This document shows positions 8,066 to 14,341 of a DNA stretch of 32,779 nt, one piece after another. Under the pieces are notes generated by a model. That model had not been told where the DNA came from, ran no database searches, and saw nothing but the letters and a program-made list of their open reading frames with translations. This DNA is from a virus. The translations under genes were made by a program, and so were the position numbers. Numbering within the stretch: position 1 is the first letter of the stretch; every line of letters starts with the position of its first letter. The stretch lies in IMG/VR virus record IMGVR_UViG_3300032315_000162, positions 1 to 32,779 of that record; one strand, given 5' to 3'.

Positions 8066-9322
8066 TTATACAATCCATTTTGTAGAAATTGGCAACGTTG
8101 TCTGCCATGAACTATCTCGCTCGTCAAGACCTATTGCAAGGTATCTAAAAGCGTCAGACGCATGGCTAGACCAATCATGTAGCGGCTTCTCATAGAATAT
8201 CTGCCTACGCTCGTCATGCTCCCGACGGTAGTTTCTCAGCGCATCTAGTCCCTGCTTGACCCTTGGATGGAACCAGCATCTCGGCAACAAACGTCTAACA
8301 GCTTGTATCCCATCAGCGACAGGTAGTCTAGGCGCAACCGTTATCGATAGCCCTGCTTCCTCTAAGACCTCTTTGCGGCTTTTGCCTGTGCCTAGTTCCC
8401 TTACCTGTACGTCATGCGGCAGGATATGGCTAAATCCTTCGTAATCGTTCTCTCGCAGCCAGTTGACGTACCAATCTAATCCCTGTCCGTGGTTTTCGAC
8501 GAAATCGAGTAATCTAATCTCTTTTCCAGCCAGTTGAGCAACCCATATAGCAGTCGAGTCACCCATTCCAATATCCCATGCAGTAAAGCTACGGCACAGA
8601 TCATCGCGAGGAAAGTCAGTAATATGGCTATCCCTTTCAAGGTCATTAATAATTTTGCCATAGTAAGACCCTTCGACCGCTGCGTTAAAGGAACACTCGA
8701 ACTCCTGGTTGTACCTATCCTCGCCCATATCTCGATAGGCATCTTTTAGTTCTGACTCTGGCAAAACGCCTGTCTGACTAGCCTTGAACTCTAAGAACTT
8801 CCAGCCATCCTCGGTCTTAGCCCTCTCCGCTAACTCAGCGAAATGGTTAGCACCTTTAGGAGTGCCAATGAAACTAGCCCACCCAAGACGGTCGGCAAGA
8901 GCAGGTCGGACGATTTCGTTCCAAATGCGTGGGTTCTGATCGCCAACTTCGTCGATAACCACGCCATCAAAATACTGACCCCTAAGACTGTCAGGATTAT
9001 CAGACCCATATAGACTAACCCTACGCCCATAAAAATCAGCGCGTAACTCAGAGACATTGTAGGTAGCTCCTAGTGACCGTGTGTACTTCTGAAGGTAATC
9101 CCACGCTACTCGCTTGGCTTGTCCGTAGGTTGGCGCAATGTAGGCAAATCGTGGCTCTGGCTTGTCGCACTCGATAGCGGACTTAATGAGGTGGTTGATA
9201 GCCGAAACAGTCTTGCCAAAACGCCTGTGCGCGACAACCACTGTGAATCGATGGCTGTCGATAGCCTCATGTATCTGTAGCTGGAGTTCCCTCGGCTCGT
9301 AGTCAATGACAATTTCAGTCAT
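8066..9322 (-). CDS. terL: Terminase large subunit (ATPase and nuclease)
   Basis: 418 residues. The ATPase domain shows a Walker A at AHRRFGKTVS (K37, T38) and a Walker B at FDGVVIDEVGDQ (D124, E125), followed by a FIGTPKGANHF coupling motif. The RNase-H-like nuclease domain provides acidic residues at TAWDIGMGDST (D250), LPHDVQ (D304) and SSHASDAFRYL (D390). The protein cuts concatemeric DNA and drives it into the prohead through the portal. Its start overlaps by one base the stop of a 32-residue zinc-ribbon gene (TAATG), so translation is probably coupled. The packaging strategy (cos, pac or direct repeats) cannot be told from the protein alone. Confidence 0.95.
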   Translation of the reverse strand: MTEIVIDYEPRELQLQIHEAIDSHRFTVVVAHRRFGKTVSAINHLIKSAIECDKPEPRFAYIAPTYGQAKRVAWDYLQKYTRSLGATYNVSELRADFYGRRVSLYGSDNPDSLRGQYFDGVVIDEVGDQNPRIWNEIVRPALADRLGWASFIGTPKGANHFAELAERAKTEDGWKFLEFKASQTGVLPESELKDAYRDMGEDRYNQEFECSFNAAVEGSYYGKIINDLERDSHITDFPRDDLCRSFTAWDIGMGDSTAIWVAQLAGKEIRLLDFVENHGQGLDWYVNWLRENDYEGFSHILPHDVQVRELGTGKSRKEVLEEAGLSITVAPRLPVADGIQAVRRLLPRCWFHPRVKQGLDALRNYRREHDERRQIFYEKPLHDWSSHASDAFRYLAIGLDERDSSWQTTLPISTKWIV

Positions 9323-9420
9323 TAGTGCTGGCTTGTAGGCTGCTTGTAGCCACAGTTAACGCATTGACCAGCAATCATAAAAGCACTGCACATCGGGCAG
9401 TTAGTCTGTTTGTAGCTCAT
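9322..9420 (-). CDS. 32-residue zinc-ribbon microprotein between the terminase subunits
   Basis: ATG at 9420 overlaps the stop of the small terminase (ATGA), and its TAA overlaps the ATG of the large terminase (TAATG). The protein has two CxxC knuckles, CPMC at residues 8-11 and CVNC at 20-23, followed by GYK: a complete minimal four-cysteine zinc ribbon. The gene exactly fills the gap between two packaging genes and is coupled at both ends, which argues strongly that it is translated. It is too small for standard gene callers. A role in terminase assembly or simply in coupling translation of TerS to TerL is inference. Confidence 0.72.
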   Translation of the reverse strand: MSYKQTNCPMCSAFMIAGQCVNCGYKQPTSQH

Positions 9421-9755
9421 TTCTTTCCTCCCCATCTGATAACCATCTCTTGAGCTTCCCCGTCCTTACCTGTCACCTCAGTCCTTGCCAGCTTAGGTAT
9501 GTGGTACTCACTCAGCTTCTGCATTAGGTCTAGTGCCTTAGCCGGATCAGGCTTTAACCCTAGCACCTCATCGCCTTCAGCTACCCTCTGAAGCCATCTG
9601 TCCATGTAAGGCACGTTCTTCTCTAGCAGAGTAGCTATAGCGTTACGCACTACTGTAGTGGACTTATTCGGCACTCCTGCTGGTCTACCCTTACCTGCAT
9701 TAGTTAGACCAGGATACGCTGTAACTTCTTCCTCTTTACTGTGATCTGTTTCCAT
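9417..9755 (-). CDS. terS: Terminase small subunit-like protein
   Basis: 112 residues. The N-terminal half contains GLTNAGKGRPAGVPNKSTTV, the typical beginning of small phage proteins placed before the large terminase (a basic GRPxGxxNK segment followed by helices). The rest is helical (VVRNAIATLLEKNVPYMDRW) with a C-terminal GKDGEAQEMVIRWGGKK. It lies directly upstream of the zinc-ribbon gene and TerL, where the DNA-recognition subunit is expected. Family members bind the packaging start site and stimulate TerL. The call relies on synteny and the N-terminal pattern; a classical helix-turn-helix is not obvious. Confidence 0.75.
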   Translation of the reverse strand: METDHSKEEEVTAYPGLTNAGKGRPAGVPNKSTTVVRNAIATLLEKNVPYMDRWLQRVAEGDEVLGLKPDPAKALDLMQKLSEYHIPKLARTEVTGKDGEAQEMVIRWGGKK

Positions 9756-9787
9756 TTTTGCATTATCCTCTGGATGTCATGCTTACT

Positions 9788-10348
9788 CTAAGCTACCAAC
9801 TTTAACGACTCACATAATGCCTTATACGGATAAATTGCAGAATTTACAACTATTGCCTTTCTCATCTTTGGCAACGGAACTAGCTTTTCATCCATGACGC
9901 TATGAATCTTGGAGACATTCAAAATGTAAATATCGCCATCTTTTGCATTGAAGCTACATACCTTCTTTATTTCGTCCAGACTAAAAACGCTTCCGTTAGT
10001 CTGATTGGGTAACTTTCCTACCGTCGGCTCATCTATCGAAAACTCATAAAAATTTGTCGCTTCGTCGGTGGTGTTCATATAAAAATTTACTGAAACCTCT
10101 GTCCCGCTGTCTGTGTGTGGGTATGCTGCATGATTTATTGTCATATATCTAACAATTAAGTCTTTGTGCATAAACTCCGGGAACAAATCCAACGGGCTAG
10201 CCTCATCAAGCCACTTCACCTCGTAATATTTAATCCCGTAAAAGACTCCACAACTTTCTAACCCATATCTGACTGTTTCTCTTTCTATCAAGAAAGAATC
10301 TTCGTTAAAATTATGGCAACAATCTACTTTTGTGAAGTAATCAACCAT
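9788..10348 (-). CDS. 2-oxoglutarate/Fe(II)-dependent oxygenase-like protein
   Basis: 186 residues. The segment YPHTDSGTEVSVNFYMNTTD carries an HxD pair (H78, D80) on a jelly-roll-like strand; a second histidine follows in ILNVSKIHSV (H149), and R163 in RKAIVVNSAIYPY is suitably placed to bind 2-oxoglutarate. HxD...H...R is the metal and cosubstrate set of this superfamily. Close phage relatives act as hydroxylases on unknown substrates. The gene follows two glycosyltransferases in the same direction (10 bases from the second), so a shared pathway such as making or modifying a sugar or peptide group is plausible. The fold assignment comes from motif reading only. Confidence 0.65.
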   Translation of the reverse strand: MVDYFTKVDCCHNFNEDSFLIERETVRYGLESCGVFYGIKYYEVKWLDEASPLDLFPEFMHKDLIVRYMTINHAAYPHTDSGTEVSVNFYMNTTDEATNFYEFSIDEPTVGKLPNQTNGSVFSLDEIKKVCSFNAKDGDIYILNVSKIHSVMDEKLVPLPKMRKAIVVNSAIYPYKALCESLKLVA

Positions 10349-10358
10349 TTAGACTAAC

Positions 10359-11042
10359 TTAACCGTAAATAAGTTCGTACATATCGGGACGGTGTTCCAT
10401 TATCCACGCCCTCGGTTCCTCATGGCATTTCTTGAAATCAACGCCTATCGTCTGGCTCCCTGCATGATGTACATAAGCCCTACTGACGAAATGCTGATAA
10501 CCCGCCACGTTTAAGTCATGACATATTATATTATCTGAATACCAATTAGTTGACGGAAACTTTGCAATATCCCACGCTTCCCTGCTTATCGACGCGAAAA
10601 TAGGCGCAATGACCGGAGTCAACTTGATCTGATGCTCACTTTCCCACCTCAACCCCAACCTTTTATCTCCATCCACCGGAAACCTGATGTTCTGATCCGG
10701 CAACACATAGTCCGATCTTGCACCTAAGAATCCGTATTTCACGCCCCTAGATTCCAGAATTCCCGCATCTTCCCTCATTAACGATAGCGTATCTGGATTA
10801 AGTACCACGTCATCGTTAGCTAAAATCAATGAGTCGTAGTCACCATCTTGGAAAGCATAGTCAACCGCTGCGTTATAGGCATCCCCAAAAGTGGAACCGT
10901 TATTTGGTATCACCTTATGTGTCGTATTTATCGGGTTTTTCGAACTTATGTAGACCGGAATGTCGTTAGCGTAAACACTAATCGATTCCAATAGCACCGA
11001 AATCCCTTTGTTTCCTACCGTACAGATGACTATTGCTTGCAT
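10359..11042 (-). CDS. Glycosyltransferase-like protein (GT-A fold)
   Basis: 227 residues. It starts MQAIVICTVGNKGISVLLES, has GDAYNAAVDYAFQDGDYDSL with the nearby metal-binding ANDDVV motif (D77, D78), and a later WYSDNIICHDLNVAGYQHF region typical of acceptor-side segments of small GT2-like enzymes. No membrane anchor is visible, so it probably acts in the cytoplasm. Start and stop are tightly coupled with its neighbour: its ATG overlaps the last base of the preceding glycosyltransferase. The sugar donor and acceptor are unknown. It may decorate virion proteins, phage DNA bases or host glycans; no base hydroxylase is seen to support DNA. Confidence 0.72.
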   Translation of the reverse strand: MQAIVICTVGNKGISVLLESISVYANDIPVYISSKNPINTTHKVIPNNGSTFGDAYNAAVDYAFQDGDYDSLILANDDVVLNPDTLSLMREDAGILESRGVKYGFLGARSDYVLPDQNIRFPVDGDKRLGLRWESEHQIKLTPVIAPIFASISREAWDIAKFPSTNWYSDNIICHDLNVAGYQHFVSRAYVHHAGSQTIGVDFKKCHEEPRAWIMEHRPDMYELIYG

Positions 11043-11599
11043 TAAATGTCCAAGACTCCGGGTATATGCATGACCCTATAGTTCGTTTCGATCTTTTTTC
11101 CGGAAAACCTCATTAACTGCTCAACAACACCCCAATCATGGGCATATCCGTCACCCCAAACAATACCTAGTGATCTCTTATGAGCAATGCAGGACGTGCC
11201 AATAAAACCCTTACCTAATGTTACTGACCGACGATCCAGATTAACGTAATCATCCCACCACAGCCAATCAGCATCTAAATGCTCAACAATTCTGGCTAAA
11301 TGATGCTCTCCGAAAACATCGTCAGAGTCTAAGTACGCAATGTAGTCGCTGGTCGCAGCTTCAATTCCCTTGTTTCTAGGCAAGCCACTAAAAGGAGAAG
11401 ACTTAGGCAAAGGCTCTAAGCACGTTACTGGATACTCTGAGGCTATTTTGACCGTTTCCTCGCAACCATCGGGAACAATGATTAACTCACCTATCCCCTG
11501 CGTTAGAAAGCTCTCTATCGCCCTTCTTAACTTGGCTGGTCTATCTGCCGCGCAACCTGAATACTCTCCTAAGAAACTTGGTAAAACGACACTTATCAT
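11042..11599 (-). CDS. Family 2-like glycosyltransferase
   Basis: 185 residues. The N-terminus (MISVVLPSF) and the order IIVPDGCEETV, SGLPRNKGIEAATSDYIAYL and then DSDDVF (D91, D93, D94) follow the GT2 pattern: nucleotide-binding beta strand, the R-N-x-G motif (R75-G78) and the metal-binding DxD. Such enzymes move a sugar from a nucleotide sugar to an acceptor. The start overlaps the stop of the preceding small gene (ATGA). At 185 residues it is on the short side, basically a catalytic core without a membrane domain. With the next gene it forms a glycosyltransferase pair. Confidence 0.82.
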   Translation of the reverse strand: MISVVLPSFLGEYSGCAADRPAKLRRAIESFLTQGIGELIIVPDGCEETVKIASEYPVTCLEPLPKSSPFSGLPRNKGIEAATSDYIAYLDSDDVFGEHHLARIVEHLDADWLWWDDYVNLDRRSVTLGKGFIGTSCIAHKRSLGIVWGDGYAHDWGVVEQLMRFSGKKIETNYRVMHIPGVLDI

Positions 11600-11892
11600 T
11601 TCTTCTTGTTTCTTGCGGATATGGCTGCGGCTTTCTTCTTAGCGTCTGCCTTGGAACTAGCTCCCCATGCCCGTAAAGATAGTAGCAAACGAGTAGGCTC
11701 ACCATTTTTATACTCTGCTCCCGGCATATTCCCCATCCTAGCTAGGAATGATGCGCGTCTAGGATTGTCACCAGACTTGACCGGAGACTTTAGGTCTGAA
11801 CCCGGATTCTCAGCCTCGTAGCTCTTGCGACCCTTTTCGTTAAGACCGCCCTTCGGGTTCTTACCAGCCTTCTTAGTCCATGCTGCTGCCAT
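11596..11892 (-). CDS. Small basic phage protein (WTKKAGKNPKGGLN type)
   Basis: 98 residues, strongly basic. It has the recognisable layout of a family common in phages and in some bacteria: AAAWTKKAGKNPKGGLNEKG, then RKSYEAENPGSDLKSPVK, RRASFLARMGNMPG, EPTRLLLSLRAWG and a Lys/Ala-rich tail. The function of the family is unknown to me; basic charge suggests nucleic-acid contact. It overlaps the 52-residue gene upstream by 20 bases and is coupled by ATGA to the first glycosyltransferase. It is the last of a cluster of four small lysine-rich proteins. Confidence 0.75.
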   Translation of the reverse strand: MAAAWTKKAGKNPKGGLNEKGRKSYEAENPGSDLKSPVKSGDNPRRASFLARMGNMPGAEYKNGEPTRLLLSLRAWGASSKADAKKKAAAISARNKKK

Positions 11893-12031
11893 TCTTGCCC
11901 CGCTTTTTCTTACCCATAGGAATCTTGATCTCGATTTCTATCTCATTAACACCGTTCTTTTTCTTCTCTTTTTCTTCGTCTAAATACTCTTTCAGCAACT
12001 CTTTGTCAGATTTCTTTTTCCCGTTCTTCAT
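11873..12031 (-). CDS. Lys/Glu-rich 52-residue protein
   Basis: ATG at 12031 overlaps the stop of the gene before it (ATGA), and the frame ends at 11873 inside the next gene. The protein starts MKNGKKKSDKELLKEYLDEE, continues with a charged helix, then a short beta-like alternation (NEIEIEIKIP) and a basic tail (MGKKKRGKNGSS). Composition is dominated by Lys and Glu. I do not recognise a family. Reality is supported by coupling on both sides and by three neighbours of the same small lysine-rich kind in the same operon. Confidence 0.65.
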   Translation of the reverse strand: MKNGKKKSDKELLKEYLDEEKEKKKNGVNEIEIEIKIPMGKKKRGKNGSSMD

Positions 12032-12195
12032 TTTTTCTTCCTCGGCTTGGCTGTTTTGGCGGCTTCCTTAAAATCTGCCTTAGTAGGCGCACCCTTAGAA
12101 CCTACCTTACGCATCTTCTCGCCAGAACCTTCAGCGATACGTTTACGCTTGGCATTGATCGCATCGTACAAACCAGGATCACCCTTCTTTTTCAT
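12028..12195 (-). CDS. Basic 55-residue protein
   Basis: ATG at 12195 overlaps the previous stop (ATGA) and its stop overlaps the next ATG in the same way. The sequence starts MKKKGDPGLYDAINAKRKRI and goes on with AEGSGEKMRKVGSKGAPTKA and a helical basic tail. This DPGLYDAINAKRKRIAEGSGEKMR layout recurs in small phage proteins found beside DUF6496-like genes. Function unknown; high Lys/Arg content suggests binding to DNA or RNA. It is too short for the usual gene-length cut-off. Confidence 0.68.
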   Translation of the reverse strand: MKKKGDPGLYDAINAKRKRIAEGSGEKMRKVGSKGAPTKADFKEAAKTAKPRKKK

Positions 12196-12356
12196 TTCTT
12201 ACCCTTCGAGGCTTTACGACCTTCCGACAGCGCAATGGCAATCGCCTGATCCTTGGACTTGACCACCTTGCCACCCTTACCGCTGTGCAAAGTACCCTCC
12301 TTAAACTCCTTCATTACCTTGCCTACCTTCTTCTGCATCTTTGTCGGCTTTTTCAC
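12192..12356 (-). CDS. DUF6496-like small basic protein
   Basis: 54 residues from a GTG at 12356. The GTG overlaps the TGA of the preceding nuclease gene (GTGA) and has a GGAGG five bases upstream, which decides this start over the ATG six codons further in. The body reads KVGKVMKEFKEGTLHSGKGG followed by KSKDQAIAIALSEGRKASKG: the pattern of a small family (EFK-GTLHSG ... QAIAIALSE) spread through phages and bacteria. Its function is not known. It begins a row of four coupled, lysine-rich microproteins. Confidence 0.78.
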   Translation of the reverse strand: MKKPTKMQKKVGKVMKEFKEGTLHSGKGGKVVKSKDQAIAIALSEGRKASKGKK

Positions 12357-12643
12357 TTGACCTCCAGATAACCGTTTTCAAAAAGTAAACCTATCGTCTT
12401 GCGGTGCGCTTCTTCCCACATCTCGACCCGTTCCTGCTTAGATAGATTCTTGCCCTGATCTAGTTCGGAATGGCACAAAAAACAAAGGCTAGCAATTCGA
12501 TAATCACTAGCCTTTATACTCTTTCCCTTGCCATCCCGCAACTGGTTGCTGTGGGCTGCTACTACTGTCCCGTCCTCCCTTCCGCAGTGGCAACACGGTA
12601 GCTTTCGGGCGGTCTCTAGTAGCTTTTTGTTTCGGTAGTTCAA
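12353..12643 (-). CDS. HNH-like nuclease, DUF1364 family
   Basis: 96 residues from a TTG at 12643 that overlaps the upstream stop (TTGA). MNYRNKKLLETARKLPCCHC is the usual DUF1364 beginning. The metal-binding layout is CCHC (residues 17-20), VAAHSNQ, and CFLCHSELDQG, i.e. two Cys knuckles around a histidine-containing beta-beta-alpha core. Members are found in lambdoid and related phages near recombination and replication genes and are thought to be structure-directed nucleases. The choice of TTG is supported by the family N-terminus. Located among microproteins of the leftward early operon. Confidence 0.8.
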   Translation of the reverse strand: MNYRNKKLLETARKLPCCHCGREDGTVVAAHSNQLRDGKGKSIKASDYRIASLCFLCHSELDQGKNLSKQERVEMWEEAHRKTIGLLFENGYLEVK

Positions 12644-12819
12644 TCTGTCGTTTTCTCCACATTTAGCATAGCCCTCTGGATTTCTTTGGCAAACTTCCTG
12701 ATCTCCGGCTCATGATAATACTCAAGATTACCGAAGCAACGCTCCATCAAAGCGTTTATCTCACGCTTAGTTAGCTTCCTAACTTTAACGGGCAGATTCT
12801 CGAATAAAGGCTGCTGCAT
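12640..12819 (-). CDS. 59-residue conserved-looking helical protein
   Basis: ATG at 12819; the frame ends at a TGA (12640-12642) that overlaps the TTG start of the DUF1364 gene. The protein begins MQQPLFENLPVKVRKLTKRE and continues INALMERCFGNLEYYHEPEI, then a basic helix. All-helical, soluble, one cysteine. The LTKREINALMERC segment resembles small proteins found in other phages next to DUF1364 genes, function unknown. It is only 59 residues long and lies in a different frame from a longer but meaningless open frame at 12785-13012. Confidence 0.7.
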   Translation of the reverse strand: MQQPLFENLPVKVRKLTKREINALMERCFGNLEYYHEPEIRKFAKEIQRAMLNVEKTTD

Positions 12820-12845
12820 ATAGCCTCACGATAGCTTCCATCATT

Positions 12846-13025
12846 CTACCCTTTTTGATTAAATCTCTGGCTCGGATAATTGACGAAACTCTCTCCCTCG
12901 TTGCACTCCTCGCAGCAGGTAACGATCTCGCCAGACATATCCCTAGCCCTTGGAACCTCATCCCAATCAACCACCCAACCGCACCACTCACATTGTGCCA
13001 AATTGCTATCATCGATCTCGTTCAT
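12846..13025 (-). CDS. 59-residue zinc-finger-like protein
   Basis: ATG at 13025 overlaps the stop of the 108-residue gene (ATGA). The protein is acidic and carries CEWC (residues 12-15) and CCEEC (37-41), a likely four-cysteine metal site with a 21-residue loop between the pairs. It starts MNEIDDSNLAQCEWCGWVVD. The coupling and the paired cysteines make it more credible than the competing 75-residue frame on the same strand. Possible DNA- or protein-binding adaptor; function unknown. Confidence 0.72.
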   Translation of the reverse strand: MNEIDDSNLAQCEWCGWVVDWDEVPRARDMSGEIVTCCEECNEGESFVNYPSQRFNQKG

Positions 13026-13348
13026 TGTGTCACCCTATCCATTGTTCGATTAGAAGCCTCCTGAGACCGCCATACGTCGATCCTAGCCTGTGCTGCTATC
13101 AACTTCCACCTAAGCTCCTCAGCAGCCTCTACAGCCGCCTGAAGCCCTTTTAGTAAGGCTTGGTACTCTGGATGAGCATAAGCCTGATTCTCCCTGTCAG
13201 CGACCGTATTTCCTATTGCCTGACTGAACAGGATTGCTTTCTTGCTTTTCCGAAACTCCTCTAGGTAAGTAACCTCGGCTTTAGCCTTGGCGTAAGCCGT
13301 AGAGTTCCGGTAGATAAAGTCGATTGCCTCATGAGGATCAACCTGCAT
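13022..13348 (-). CDS. Helical phage protein of the 'AKAKAE-YLEEFRKSKKA' type
   Basis: 108 residues from ATG 13348, which has an AGG six bases upstream; a longer TTG start at 13384 is unlikely. The sequence shows YAKAKAEVTYLEEFRKSKKA, ENQAYAHPEYQALLKGLQAA and EELRWKLIAAQARIDVWRSQ: a long amphipathic helical protein, with a pattern seen in many phages of Gram-negative bacteria in the recombination/replication region. Function not established. It overlaps the 59-residue gene upstream by 11 bases and the zinc-finger gene downstream by 4 bases. Confidence 0.75.
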   Translation of the reverse strand: MQVDPHEAIDFIYRNSTAYAKAKAEVTYLEEFRKSKKAILFSQAIGNTVADRENQAYAHPEYQALLKGLQAAVEAAEELRWKLIAAQARIDVWRSQEASNRTMDRVTQ

Positions 13349-13517
13349 ACCGAGCCTCAGTAATGGAAACTCGGATTGCCTCAATCAGCTTCTCAGCGTT
13401 CTCCGGCGAGATAGATAGGTTTGCGCTACCGTTGGACAACATCACGTTAATCCAGACGTTCTTGCCAACCGTATCGACGAAAATTGCTGTGTGTTGGGTT
13501 GTTCCTTCAACTTTCAT
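13338..13517 (-). CDS. 59-residue hypothetical protein
   Basis: ATG at 13517 with an AGGGGG ribosome site a few bases upstream; TGA at 13338-13340 overlaps the next gene. The protein reads as a beta-strand-rich half (TTQHTAIFVDTVGKNVWINV) followed by SISPENAEKLIEAIRVSITE, a helix. No recognised family, no cysteines, no membrane segment. The good ribosome site and tight coupling to the downstream gene support it. It is one of several genes missed by a 60-residue cut-off. Confidence 0.7.
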   Translation of the reverse strand: MKVEGTTQHTAIFVDTVGKNVWINVMLSNGSANLSISPENAEKLIEAIRVSITEARYAG

Positions 13518-13556
13518 ATTGCCCCCTAAAAACCGGGGTTTCCCCCGGATGGTTAA

Positions 13557-13745
13557 TTAACGATGATTGCAATTTGCTGCTACGTTCTCAAAAAATCTTG
13601 CTCCCTTGTATGCGCTGCCTTGCTGAGTTCCGGGGCAAGAACATTGGATAATTAAACCGTATCGTGGGTCAATAAATGCTGGATGCAGTTTTGTTCCTGA
13701 TCTGCCGATTTTTACTGAGCCTTGCTTGTTTACTTGGTTTTCCAT
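13557..13745 (-). CDS. 62-residue hypothetical protein
   Basis: Starts at ATG 13745 with AGGGGAAACAA just before it. The protein begins MENQVNKQGSVKIGRSGTKL and contains DPRYGLIIQCSCPG and a final ENVAANCNHR, so three cysteines and two histidines that might hold a metal. No known family. The gene is the first after the operator-like repeat cluster at 13807-13855, so its expression may be set by that region. Confidence 0.6.
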   Translation of the reverse strand: MENQVNKQGSVKIGRSGTKLHPAFIDPRYGLIIQCSCPGTQQGSAYKGARFFENVAANCNHR

Positions 13746-13806
13746 TTGTTTCCCCTTTGCTAATACCGTGTTGGTATGGCTAAATCTTATCTATTACATT
13801 GCTTTG

Positions 13807-13855
13807 GGTAAACACATTTATTTCTATTGGTAAACACATTGCTATAGGTAAACAC
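13807..13855 (+). repeat. Three direct GGTAAACAC repeats (operator- or iteron-like)
   Basis: GGTAAACAC occurs at 13807-13815, 13829-13837 and 13847-13855, spaced 22 and 18 bases, each preceded by a TTGCT or TTTCT element and followed by a T-rich stretch (consensus about CTATTGGTAAACACATT). The cluster fills the gap between the VRR-NUC gene and the 62-residue gene. The minus-strand reading of 13813-13834 matches 18123-18144 at 19 of 22 positions, so the same factor may bind both regions. A small dyad, ATACC-5-GGTAT, lies nearby at 13763-13777. Repressor operators are the simplest reading; a secondary replication element is the alternative. Confidence 0.7.
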
Positions 13856-14133
13856 TATTCCCTGCAAACCTCTTTCACCGCCTTTATCGCGTCAATTACG
13901 TTACTGACAACAGTTACTTGCCCTTTCCAACTGTGATGCCATAAGACCTGATCCGGCGTGAGCTTGGCTTTCTCATCCCGTTTTATCTCTAGCAGGACGT
14001 TTTTACCCTTGTAGCCTACGAGAATATCCGGGCAACCTTTGCCTACGCTATGCAGATGCTCGACTTCCATCCCCAAGCGTCTTAGCTCTTTGACGATCTC
14101 GACCTGATTGGAATCCACTCGTTTATAGACCAC
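13855..14133 (-). CDS. VRR-NUC domain nuclease
   Basis: 92 residues from GTG 14133, chosen for an AAAGGGGA ribosome site six bases before it; a GTG at 14163 would add ten residues and a longer overlap. The core motif is HSVGKGCPDILVGYKGKNVL followed by LEIKRDEKAKLTPDQ: the PD...(D/E)xK signature of VRR-NUC proteins, with catalytic D in PDI and E, K in LEIK. Members cut branched or flapped DNA, and phage ones are often stand-alone like this. It lies downstream of the helicase, so a role in resolving replication or recombination intermediates fits. Confidence 0.85.
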   Translation of the reverse strand: MVYKRVDSNQVEIVKELRRLGMEVEHLHSVGKGCPDILVGYKGKNVLLEIKRDEKAKLTPDQVLWHHSWKGQVTVVSNVIDAIKAVKEVCRE

Positions 14134-14341
14134 GCCAATCCCCTTTCTCGCCTCGGTTCCCACGTTCCCACTGAGTCCGGCAATCTTTCTCTAACCTATC
14201 CGCAGCTTTATCGCCTCGCTTCTGCCTGACCAAAGATAGATAGCTCATTGCCTTACCCCTGTCCTCTACTCTCCAGAGTAAAACTTGTCGGACTTCACAA
14301 CGATGCCTATGCTCTAAAACTTCCTCGGTTGTCAAAGTCAA
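14123..14341 (-). CDS. 72-residue small phage protein
   Basis: The sequence starts MTLTTEEVLEHRHRCEVRQV, followed by YLSLVRQKRGDKAADRLEKD and a WERGNRGEKGDWRGL ending. This EHRHRCEVR ... WERGNRGEKGDWR pattern recurs in small proteins of phages infecting Burkholderia-like and other Gram-negative hosts (possibly the DUF7696 group; name not certain). It overlaps the helicase gene by 35 bases and the nuclease gene by 11. Highly charged, helical, function unknown. Confidence 0.7.
   Translation of the reverse strand: MTLTTEEVLEHRHRCEVRQVLLWRVEDRGKAMSYLSLVRQKRGDKAADRLEKDCRTQWERGNRGEKGDWRGL

Noticed and set aside
11880-12071. Phe/Ser-rich plus-strand frame resembling a membrane protein
   Set aside because: It is the antisense image of Lys/Glu-rich codons in the coupled minus-strand microprotein genes.
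12785-13012. A 75-codon minus-strand frame
   Set aside because: Two coupled 59-codon frames on the same strand (12846-13025 and 12640-12819), one with four-cysteine knuckles, explain the region better.
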